Of a stretch of 28,420 nucleotides of DNA, positions 15,843 through 23,800 are shown piece after piece. The position numbers and the translations under genes are program-made. Position 1 is the first letter of the stretch; each line of letters opens with the position of its first letter. Source of the stretch: JAJFUB01 sp964622325 (GTDB taxonomy: Bacteria > Armatimonadota > Zipacnadia > Zipacnadales > UBA11051); assembly GCA_964622325.1 (NCBI GenBank), contig CAZUOJ010000042.1:1-28420 (forward strand). Direction: 5' to 3'. The notes under the pieces are model-generated. The model worked only from the letters and a program-made list of their open reading frames with translations, had not been told where the DNA came from and did no database searches.

Positions 15843-15868
15843 GAGAAATCAGAGACAAGCTATTTCTC
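15843..15868 (-). terminator. Weak terminator candidate after the Trm11-like gene
   Basis: On the minus strand GAGAAAT pairs with ATTTCTC across a 12-nt loop and is followed by TTTAATG. The stem is AT-rich and overlaps the stop codon of the methyltransferase gene, so confidence is low. Confidence 0.3.
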
Positions 15869-16795
15869 CTCCAAGCGACGGCCTGCCACAAGATAGATAT
15901 GACGGACAAGGCGCCCTTTAGGCACGCTGGCGCGGCGCACAATAGCACAGCCGATTTTCTGCAGGATATTGTCCAGGGGCTGAGCCGCCACGAGCGCCAT
16001 TCGTTTTGTGGCGCGCCACAGCGGCGCAATCAGATTTTCATAGGATGCCACATCCCGAGGCAAATTGCGCCCATAGGGCAAATCCATAACGCCTGCAGCA
16101 AAGCGGCCAGCAAGCTGACGAGCATCTCCCTGAAACAGGCGGACAGGCAGCCCCAAATGGCGCAGATTCTGCGCCACGCCCTGCAGCAAGCGAGCATTGA
16201 TATCGCAGCCCACAGCCACAACGCCGGCATGGAGGGCTTCCATCAGAACAGTGCCAATGCCGCAACAGGGATCAATGAGCGTATCTCCAGGAGCAGCGAC
16301 AAGATTCACAAGCGCGCGCGCCAGGCGCTGAGGCAAGGCGCTGGAAAAATGGACAGGGCGCTGCATGCCCTGAAGCCAGGGGCTTCGGCTGACAGAAATG
16401 ATCCGTCCCAGATGCCAGGCCTTAGACGTGGCCACAATCGCAAGCTCCACAGCGGGATGAGACAAATCTGGCCGGCCTGTGATGGCATTGGCTACACGCA
16501 CAATTGTTTCTGTTTTGGGGACGGGCGCTTTGGGCGGCGGACGCACAAATTCCAAACGGAAACGCTGATATGCGATGCAGCGGGCAAGGCAATCCGCAAT
16601 GAGCTCCTCCAGCGTTTCGCCAAAAGCCTCTATATGAATGCAAAAGCGTACATATGCGGCGCGCGATATATCATAAGCCGCTGGGGCATAGGCGATACGG
16701 CCTTGTGGCTCTGCGCCCGTCAGCGCCCAAGCTTCCAGTGCCGCAATTTCAGCTTCTGCATCAGGACAGGAAATTGTATAAATGTAGCCCGCCAT
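15860..16795 (-). CDS. Trm11/UPF0020-like RNA methyltransferase
   Basis: 311 residues. The SAM-binding motif I is LIDPCCGIGT at 173-182, followed by GCDIN (196-200) as the acidic ribose-binding end, and the catalytic motif IV is DLPYG (238-242), the variant seen in THUMP-associated guanine-N2 tRNA methylases. RPVHFSSALPQRLARALVNL before motif I is also typical of the Trm11/TrmG10 group. About 90 residues precede the catalytic region, where a THUMP-like RNA-binding module is expected, but I cannot show one. tRNA is the likely substrate by family. The ATG shares one base with the stop of the radical SAM gene (TAATG), so translation is coupled to it. Confidence 0.82.
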   Translation of the reverse strand: MAGYIYTISCPDAEAEIAALEAWALTGAEPQGRIAYAPAAYDISRAAYVRFCIHIEAFGETLEELIADCLARCIAYQRFRLEFVRPPPKAPVPKTETIVRVANAITGRPDLSHPAVELAIVATSKAWHLGRIISVSRSPWLQGMQRPVHFSSALPQRLARALVNLVAAPGDTLIDPCCGIGTVLMEALHAGVVAVGCDINARLLQGVAQNLRHLGLPVRLFQGDARQLAGRFAAGVMDLPYGRNLPRDVASYENLIAPLWRATKRMALVAAQPLDNILQKIGCAIVRRASVPKGRLVRHIYLVAGRRLEEK

Positions 16796-18387
16796 TATTC
16801 TTTTTTTATTTTTTTATATTGTGACAAATCTTCGGCAATGCCTTTAGGATCCACAATTTTCCAGGGCAAAAAGTCTTTTTCCGCAGGCGCGCCTAAAAGC
16901 GCCTCAATATTTAGGCCTTCGGCAGCCAGACAATTAACGAATTCCCGATAGCTGGAAGGAAAATGAAGGGACAGCGCTATGCCCAGACGATGATCCGCAC
17001 GGGCTAATGCTGTTTGCATTGCTGCCCAGCGCGCTGAATCCACGGAAACCTCAATATTAGGAATATTCCACAAAGCTCGCTGGGCTTGGGAAAGCCACAG
17101 ACGCAAATGCCGCAGGGGGGCAAACGGCATAAGCTCAAAAGGCGTATGAGGGCGGGGCGCAAACGCGCTGAGACTGAATTGAAATTTCATTTTGGGGAAA
17201 GCCTTGTGCAGCTGTCTTGCTAATTCCCCAATCGCCTGGCGATCTGCTTGCGTTTCTGCAGGCAGGCCGAGCATAAAATACAAGCGCAGGCGCTTCAAGC
17301 CAGAAGCAACAGCACGCTGGACAGCGGCAAACAATTCTTCCTCAGAAAGCGCCTTCCCGATGGCCTGTCGGAGGCGTTCCGTGGCGGCTTCAGGAGCAAA
17401 TGTAGCTGTTTTTTGGCCACGGCGTGCTAATAGCGACAACAAGCTCAACGGGGCGGACTCCAGCCGCAAAGAAGATGTGCTGAAGCTGAGATCAGGCGGC
17501 AGCGCTTCTAAGGCTTCACATAATTTTTCAATATGCGGATAATCCGACACAGCCGCGGCGATAAAGCCAATGTCTGATGTGTATTGGCGTCCAAATTGCA
17601 CTGCCTCTAAGATCCGCGGCAGGCTGCGCCAGCGCAGCGGCCAATAAATCTGCCGTGCTAAACAAAAACGGCATGAGCGTCCACAGCCCCGTCCGATTTC
17701 AATCAAGAAGCGATTCGGAAATTCAGTTGCGGGCGAAAGAATCACGCTTGTCGTGTCAAAATTATCCAGACAGCAGGCATAACGCCGTGGCAGCCGAAGG
17801 CTGGCCCATTCTTTGGGCGCCAGAGCAGGAACAAAAAAGCCTGGCACGGCAGCCAGCTGCTCCAGCGTCTCTTCCCGATGAGAACAAGCGAGCGCCTGGC
17901 GCAACAGGGGCAACACAGGCTCAATTTCGCCGATATAAGCGGCATCATATATTTCTGCCAGCGGCAAAGGGGATGTGGAAATAGCCGCGCCGCCGACGAT
18001 AATTAGAGGATAAGCCTCAGGGGGCCGGCGTTCGGCGCGCAGAGGCGGGATGCCGCTTTGCGCCAAAGCCTGGGGAATAGCCAGCCAATCCAATTCATAG
18101 GAGGAAGTAATGGCAATGACGGCGAATTCAGATAAGGGCGTGCCTGTTTCTATGGAACAAATAGCGCGTGGATGCTTTGAGTCTTGAATGGGAGGAAGGA
18201 AAGCACGTTCCCAGGGCAGGGGAGAATCTTCGTTTAACGCGGCATACAGGGTATGTACAGCTAATGAGGCCATGCCCACGGCATAGGGCTGCGGGCAAAA
18301 AATCACGCCCTTTCGTGTTATCGCGCGCGCGGGACGCGGGGGCGAAATAAGTAATATTTCTTTTTGTAAAGGATTTGGAGTTTTCAT
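16795..18387 (-). CDS. B12-binding-domain-like radical SAM protein (TIGR03960-like)
   Basis: 530 residues from ATG 18387 (a TTG at 18411 in frame is a weaker option; neither has a clear Shine-Dalgarno). The N-terminal domain carries MASLAVHTLYAALN, SSYELDWLAIPQALAQSGIP, PLIIVGGAA and YIGEIEP, features of the TIGR03960 family. The radical SAM cluster is C235-x3-C239-x2-C242 in GRGCGRSCRFC, with the usual GGE-like and GLP (YFMLGLPAET) segments after it. Radical SAM enzymes cleave SAM to a 5'-deoxyadenosyl radical; members of this family are often linked to RNA or ribosome modification, but the substrate is not known. Coupling to a Trm11-like methylase supports an RNA-modification role, by inference. 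Confidence 0.87.
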   Translation of the reverse strand: MKTPNPLQKEILLISPPRPARAITRKGVIFCPQPYAVGMASLAVHTLYAALNEDSPLPWERAFLPPIQDSKHPRAICSIETGTPLSEFAVIAITSSYELDWLAIPQALAQSGIPPLRAERRPPEAYPLIIVGGAAISTSPLPLAEIYDAAYIGEIEPVLPLLRQALACSHREETLEQLAAVPGFFVPALAPKEWASLRLPRRYACCLDNFDTTSVILSPATEFPNRFLIEIGRGCGRSCRFCLARQIYWPLRWRSLPRILEAVQFGRQYTSDIGFIAAAVSDYPHIEKLCEALEALPPDLSFSTSSLRLESAPLSLLSLLARRGQKTATFAPEAATERLRQAIGKALSEEELFAAVQRAVASGLKRLRLYFMLGLPAETQADRQAIGELARQLHKAFPKMKFQFSLSAFAPRPHTPFELMPFAPLRHLRLWLSQAQRALWNIPNIEVSVDSARWAAMQTALARADHRLGIALSLHFPSSYREFVNCLAAEGLNIEALLGAPAEKDFLPWKIVDPKGIAEDLSQYKKIKKE

Positions 18388-18429
18388 AAAGAAGTTTCGT
18401 CTTGATGGCAAATTGCCATTTCTTGTGCT

Positions 18430-18458
18430 AACATAATAACAAAGTCGCCTGCTTTCAA
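18430..18458 (-). promoter_or_regulatory. Promoter candidate of the radical SAM-methyltransferase pair
   Basis: Minus strand TTGAAA (complement of 18453-18458), 17 bp spacer, TATGTT (complement of 18430-18435). A GCCTG-N8-CAGGC inverted repeat (18447-18464) covers the -35, which would suit an operator. Confidence 0.5.
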
Positions 18459-18505
18459 ACAGGCTTAATTAGGACGAAAGTGCCAGTGCTTGCATATATT
18501 TCATT

Positions 18506-18559
18506 TTGCCCTGACAAAAATTTCAATAAAAATTTTTTCGAAAAAAAGGAAAAGGGCAA
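18506..18559. repeat. Nested inverted repeats between divergent promoters
   Basis: TTGCCCT (18506-18512) and AGGGCAA (18553-18559) form an outer inverted repeat. Inside it is a perfect 14-bp palindrome, TTTTTTCGAAAAAA (18533-18546). The block lies between the minus-strand radical SAM promoter and the plus-strand promoter of the FtsX/ABC genes. Confidence 0.6.
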
Positions 18560-18606
18560 GCTACAGCGAAAATAGCAATTTTAAATTTAATGTGAAAGGG
18601 CAGAGA

Positions 18607-18634
18607 TTGTTAAGCTTTTAATTTATGATAAAAT
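18607..18634 (+). promoter_or_regulatory. Promoter of the FtsX-ABC genes
   Basis: TTGTTA (18607-18612), 16 bp spacer, TAAAAT (18629-18634): 4 and 5 of 6 matches to consensus in AT-rich DNA. Expected start is near 18641, about 40 bp before the ATG. Confidence 0.6.
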
Positions 18635-18679
18635 ATTCCCTAAGATTTCAATAAGTTTGTTTGCGGAGTTTGATGGGCA

Positions 18680-19402
18680 ATGATGATTGATACGAAAAAG
18701 CTGGCGAAGTTGGCAGCCGCAACAGCGACAGACGAAAAAATTCAGCGGCAAATCACATTGCCGTGGCGGGAGGCGGCGCGCATCAGCATTCGTAATGTAA
18801 CATTGCGTCTGGGCCGCGCGGCTATTACAGGAGCAGGCATTGTTTTGGGCATTGCCTTCTTATGTTCCGTCTGGACGGCGAAAGTCGTGAGCGAAGGCCT
18901 GGAACAGGCGAAGGCGCAAAGCGCTTTTAGCGTGACGCGTGTGCAAGGCGAAGTGGCGCCTGGCGAGGAAGAAGCAAAGCTGGAGGAGCAGCAGCGGGCG
19001 GCGCGCCAGACATGGCTTGTTGTGATGTCTTTGCTGGTGTGCGGCGTGGGGATTACAAACGCCATGCTCATGTCGGTTACAGAGCGCTTCCGCGAGATCG
19101 GGACAATGAAATGTCTGGGCGCCCTGGATCAATTTATCGTCCGCATCTTCCTTATTGAATCTGTTGTATTAGGCTTGCTGGGCTCCATTGTAGGTGCGTT
19201 CATAGGCCATATCGCGATGCTGTTGCTCTCCATGATTCGCTATGGGGCGGATGTGCCCGCCAAGATGAATTGGGGAATGATGCTCGCCTATATGGGCTTA
19301 TCCATTGTCTTGGGCTGTATTCTGTCGCTGGTGGCGGCGATTGCGCCCGCCATCCGGGCGGCCCGAATGCCAGCCGCCGCGGCTCTGGCCACGGAAATTT
19401 AA
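18680..19402 (+). CDS. Short FtsX-like ABC transporter permease without a large ectodomain
   Basis: 240 residues. A cytosolic N-terminal segment with WREAARISIRNV precedes transmembrane helix 1 (about 48-68). Instead of the 200-residue MacB-type periplasmic domain there are only about 40 charged residues, then three helices (about 113-130, 157-182, 203-228) with the FtsX hallmarks SVTERFREIGTMKCLGA and the closing PAIRAARMPAAAALA. Permeases of this kind (LolC/E, MacB, FtsX) couple a cytosolic ATPase to events outside the membrane. GGAG lies 11 bp before the ATG. The ATPase gene follows after 106 bp. With its ectodomain gone, this protein needs a partner that has one; the giant permease two genes on is the natural candidate. 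Confidence 0.85.
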   Translation: MMIDTKKLAKLAAATATDEKIQRQITLPWREAARISIRNVTLRLGRAAITGAGIVLGIAFLCSVWTAKVVSEGLEQAKAQSAFSVTRVQGEVAPGEEEAKLEEQQRAARQTWLVVMSLLVCGVGITNAMLMSVTERFREIGTMKCLGALDQFIVRIFLIESVVLGLLGSIVGAFIGHIAMLLLSMIRYGADVPAKMNWGMMLAYMGLSIVLGCILSLVAAIAPAIRAARMPAAAALATEI

Positions 19403-19508
19403 TCCTCAGTTTCAGGGCGTCAGGACGAAGCTTTGGGGAAAAGGCTTTTCACATAATTCGGAAACATCCTGTGCGGGCTTAATCAGATATTGTCAAGCGG
19501 AGGCCAAG

Positions 19509-20417
19509 ATGGCGAAGATTACATGTCCGAATTGCCAGACTGAGATTGAAACGACAGGGATTGTGACAGTATGTCCCACTTGCAAGGCGGATTTGAAGGA
19601 AGTAATGGAGGAGATTGGGCGCCGGGTGGAAAAGAAGCTGAGCGCGGCCCAAATGGTGCGCGACGATTCCGTCACGACACATGAATTTATTGTCCGCACA
19701 CGAGGGCTGAAAAAGATTTATAAAATGGGCGAAGTGGAAGTGCCGGCGTTGCGAGGCGTGGATCTGGACATCCGGCGGGGCGAATATCTGTCCATTATGG
19801 GCCCCTCGGGGTCGGGAAAATCCACGCTGTTTAACATGGTCGGGGGGCTGGACAAGCCCACAGAAGGGACATGCTTCATTGAGGAAGTGGACATGGCGCA
19901 GCTGGACGCCTTTGAGCTGGCCTGGCTGCGTTGTCGGAAAATCGGCTATATCTTTCAGACCTTTAATCTCATTCCCGTAATGACGGCTCTGGAGAATGTG
20001 ACATTGCCGATGATTTTTGCCGGGATGAGCACGGATGAGATGATGGAGCGCGGGCGAATGCTTCTGGAGCTGGTGGGGCTGGGCGGGCGTTTGCATCATA
20101 AGCCGTATGAGCTTTCCGGCGGACAGCAACAGCGTGTGGCGGTGGCTCGCGCGCTGGCCAACAGCCCCGCTATTATTCTGGCGGATGAGCCCACAGGCAA
20201 TCTGGATTTGCAAACAGGCAAGGAAATTATTGATTTGCTCAAGGAGCTCAATGTAGAAAGCGGTGTGACTATCATCTCCGCCACGCACGATTTGAAGATG
20301 ATTGATGTATCGGATCGGATTGTGCATATTCGCGACGGGATGATTGAGCGAATTGAACTGCGTTCCGAAATTGATCTGCGCGTGGGGCATCTGGCCGGCG
20401 CCGAGGGGGAAGAATAA
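19509..20417 (+). CDS. LolD/MacB-type ABC transporter ATPase with N-terminal zinc ribbon
   Basis: 302 residues from ATG 19509, which has GGAGG 5 bp upstream; the frame is open to 19305 but that part overlaps the previous gene and has no start signal. Residues 6-25 form a zinc ribbon, C6-PN-C9 and C22-PT-C25, followed by a helical linker. The ATPase domain is complete: Walker A GPSGSGKST (98-106), Q-loop at Q150 in YIFQTFNLIP, signature LSGGQ (202-206), Walker B with DEPTGNLD (226-233) and the H-loop H260. This subclass powers FtsX/MacB-like mechanotransmission or lipoprotein release rather than solute import. A zinc ribbon on such an ATPase is unusual. It lies between the two FtsX-type permease genes of this locus. 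Confidence 0.93.
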   Translation: MAKITCPNCQTEIETTGIVTVCPTCKADLKEVMEEIGRRVEKKLSAAQMVRDDSVTTHEFIVRTRGLKKIYKMGEVEVPALRGVDLDIRRGEYLSIMGPSGSGKSTLFNMVGGLDKPTEGTCFIEEVDMAQLDAFELAWLRCRKIGYIFQTFNLIPVMTALENVTLPMIFAGMSTDEMMERGRMLLELVGLGGRLHHKPYELSGGQQQRVAVARALANSPAIILADEPTGNLDLQTGKEIIDLLKELNVESGVTIISATHDLKMIDVSDRIVHIRDGMIERIELRSEIDLRVGHLAGAEGEE

Positions 20418-20428
20418 TAGAGCTTCTG

Positions 20429-20523
20429 GAGGGCGTGCGACGAGCGAAAAGCGTCCGTCCTGCGTCCCGCGTTATGCAAATGTGTTTTTCGAGGGCGTGC
20501 GGCTGGGACGGTCGCACGCCCTC
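20429..20523 (+). repeat. Duplicated 11-mer with an inverted third copy: competing hairpins after the ATPase gene
   Basis: GAGGGCGTGCG occurs at 20429-20439 and 20491-20501; its exact complement CGCACGCCCTC lies at 20513-20523. The second and third copies form an 11-bp perfect stem with an 11-nt loop. The first copy could pair with the third instead. No T-run follows, so this is not a standard terminator. Confidence 0.75.
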
Positions 20524-20756
20524 ACAATTTAAGCCTTTTGATTGTGCCCATTAAAATCCAGACGGCTTTAAAGTATCGCTGCGTTTCGCTGGGAGCCTGC
20601 TTTTTATAGTCCGCCTTGAGGCAGAAGCGGGAGATGATTTTCTGATGAAGCACATCAAGCGGGTGTCTCTAGCAAATCGCCTTTCCCCCAGGCGGGCAAA
20701 TGTTACGCGAGGGGCTTCAGGGCAGTTTTGACGGCTTTGCCGCAGCTGTGCGTGTT

Positions 20757-20786
20757 TTGCGCTGCTTCAAGCAGCATATATATAAA
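20757..20786 (+). promoter_or_regulatory. Promoter with a palindromic operator-like spacer ahead of the giant permease gene
   Basis: A weak -35 (TTGCGC, 20757-20762) and TATAAA (20781-20786) are 18 bp apart. The spacer contains a perfect 15-nt palindrome, GCTGCTTCAAGCAGC (20761-20775). A repressor bound there would occlude polymerase. The start would lie near 20793, just at the GAGGAAAG ribosome binding site. Confidence 0.45.
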
Positions 20787-20809
20787 ATTCCCGAGGAAAG
20801 CGGTGAGGG

Positions 20810-23800
20810 GTGTTGGCGCCGAAAATTCGCCTGCCGCTATCTAAGCTCTTTTTAATCCTGCTGGCGTTGACATTCATCGCGGAAGCCACAGAGGCCCAGC
20901 GCCGGGGGGGGCGCGATGAGGGGGAGATGGTGCTGGTTTCGGAGACGGATTATGATACGGTCAGCGCCGCCATCAGCCAGGCCCGCATAGAACGTTTTGT
21001 CACGCAGCTGGCAAGTCTGGGCAGCCGCGTGACGGGCTATCCTGGCTGCCAGAGAGCCGCGCGGCTGATTGAGCAGGAGTTTCGGAATCTGGGGCTGGAG
21101 GTGTCGGTGGAGAAGTTTCCGGTGCTGGTGCCGATGCCGCGCTATGATGAAAAAGGACGCGCGGGCGTATTGCGCCTTGTAGGCGGCGGGCCGGAATTTG
21201 AGATTTTGCCCCTCTGGCCCAATTTAGTCCAGGTCCCCAAAACGCCCCCCGAAGGCCTCACGGGCAAGCTGATTTATGCCGGCAAAGGCGATTTAGTTTC
21301 CTTCAACGGCCAGGATGTCATCGACAGTATTGTGATGCTGGATTTTGATTGTGGGCGCGAGTGGTTTAATGCTCCTCTTCTGGGCGCCAAGGCCGTCCTG
21401 TTCATCGAGCCGCGCGAAACAATTCGCGGCGAGGCGGAGCAAAAATTCCTGTCTATGCCGGTAAATATTCCGCGTTTCTGGATTTCCAAGGAGGCGGCGG
21501 ATACGCTTCTGGCCACAATCGCCCAGAAGGGCGAAGCTCTGGTCAATGTGCGCTGCGATGTGGATTGGCAGAAAGTCGAGGGGGAAAATATCATTGCGCG
21601 GCTGCCGGGCACGGATGAGCGCTTGAAAAAACAACAAGTCGTGATTCAGGCGTATTATGATTCCATATCGGTGGTGCCGCAGCTGGCGCCGGGCGCGGAA
21701 AACGCGATCAGCATCGCGGCGCTTCTGGAGCTAGCGCGGGCCTTCAAGGCATATCCGCCCAAGCGCAGCCTCATCTTTTTAGCCACGGCGGGCCATTTTG
21801 AGGCGATGGCGGGGGAGAAGGCTTTTTTGGCGCGGCGTTATCGGGGCGCCCGCAATGAGCGCTATGTGAAGAAACTATACAGCCTCGTGCGCGAAAGCCG
21901 GCGGGGGCTGGATGAGGCGGCGGCCAGCGTCTGGGAAGAAGAGGATTTAAGCGAGTCGGAAGAAGCCAAAAGTCCGGAGGAGATTGCCCAGGAGCGCTTG
22001 CGCGCGCTGGGGCGCGTGGCCAAAGCCGTCCATCAAGCCCAAAAAAAGCTGCGCGCTGCCGAAAAGCTAGTGGCGAAAACGCTCGCGGTCAATCCGCGCA
22101 CAGGTCAGCTAAAGCTGGATCCCAATCGCGGCAAATTGTATGAGCGGAAGCTGAGCGAGGCGGAACTGGCGCGACGCCTGGAGCTCTTGCGCGCCCTGCA
22201 ACAGGCGCTCCCCGGAATGAAAACAGCCGTGGGGCGCGTGGAAGAGCTGTTGCGGCAGGCCAAGCCCTTGCGGCGCAGCCCCGACACGAGCGCCAAAGAG
22301 CAAATCCTCAATCAGATTCAACAGGCCATTTACGACGCCAGCGACGCCATGGACTTTTCCAAGGATGACATCGCGCTCTGGCTGGCCGTGGATTTGTCCA
22401 GCCATAATTCGGCCTTTGGCATCTTTTACAAGGGCTATTTTTACAATTATCGGGAAGACATTCAGTGGAAGTTTTCGCAGATTGGCAAGAAGGCGCGGGA
22501 ATATGCCGCCATCATTGCACGCTATCTGGGTGTGCCGCCCGAAACGCGTTTTGTGGACGGCATCAATGCCCTGAAGGGCAAGAACTGGCAGTCTTATATG
22601 GCCGGAAAACTGGCTATGAGCAATGAGGTGGCGACCTTAATCGGTGTGCCGGCGGTGGGGTTTGGGACGATTAACGATTCGCGCCCGTTAGTGGATACGC
22701 CGCTGGATATTCCCAAGCATGTGCAATTTGCCAATGTGTTTGATCAGACGAACTTTCTCGCCTGTCTGCTGGCGGATTTAGTCAATATCACGAAGCCGCG
22801 GGATCTGTATGCGCTGGATCTGGAGGACAATTTTGTGGAGGTGCGGGGGCGGCTGGTGGAATTTGAGCCGGAGGTGAGCACTTTTCCGGATGAGCCCATT
22901 CCCGGGGCGATTGCGGTGGCTCGCACGGGCCAGAAGTCCGCAATGGGCGTGCGCTGTGAGGTCTTTGATAAGGTGGGCGAGGACGGCTATCTGTATATCG
23001 CCGGGCTGCCCAATGTGCGCGCCAAGCCGGGGGAAATCCCCATCGAGGGGTATTATCTGGATCCCAAGGATGGGCATGTCTCCTTTGCCCCGGATATGGG
23101 CGTCAATGGCAATGAAGCCTATCCGATCACAATTAAATGTGATCAGGACATCAAGCCCGTCACCTGCGTGATGTTCCCGTGTCTGCCCATGACTATTTAT
23201 GATATGGTGGATCAGCGCTTTTTCCAGCTGTTGCGGGAAATTCACATCTACGATGCGACGACGGACGCCACGCCCTATGAATACGGCTATTGTCTGCCGC
23301 TGCCGCCGCAGCCGTTTGAGTCGACCTACGAGCCGGTGGCGCTGATCTTCTGTCCAGCCGGGACGAATGTGAAGGTGACGATGGGGGCGAGCGTGCTGGG
23401 CTTGCGCTTCGTGCTCGTGAATCCCACGCCGAAAAATCCCGAGGGCGAGGGCTATTTGATTGATAATCATCCGTTTATGTATGCGACGCCGTATTTAGTG
23501 GCGCGGGATATGGTGGCGCTGGACGAGGCGCGGATTAAGAAGCTGGCAAAGCACGGGATACGCAATCAGCGCGTGGAAAAGGCGCACCAGCAGGCGATGG
23601 AGTATCTGGAGGAAGCGGCGGGCTATTTGCGGGATCGGCTGTATGATCGCTTCCTGACGGCGGCGCGCTCCGCCTGGTCGTATGAATCCCGCGCCTATCC
23701 GGATGTGCGGGCAACGGGCAATGATGTCATTAAGGGCGTGCTGTTTTATCTGGCGATGCTGATGCCCTTTGCCTTCTTTGCGGAGCGGCTGCTTATTGCC

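Larger units (their letters stand above)
20418..20809. other. Intergenic region between ABC ATPase and giant permease genes
   Basis: Besides the 11-mer repeats and the promoter/operator block listed separately, I see a short CGGC-TTT-GCCG hairpin near 20735 but no gene. The presence of both a hairpin block and a promoter-like site suggests that the giant gene can be transcribed on its own. Confidence 0.5.

Noticed and set aside
15899..16951. 350-codon plus-strand frame
   Set aside because: It is antisense to the Trm11-like methyltransferase and the end of the radical SAM gene and has no recognisable feature.
19479..20390. 303-codon minus-strand frame
   Set aside because: It is antisense to the ABC ATPase gene, whose motifs are complete.
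20429..20523. CRISPR-like repeats
   Set aside because: Only two direct copies of 11 bp and one inverted copy, with no spacers and no cas genes.
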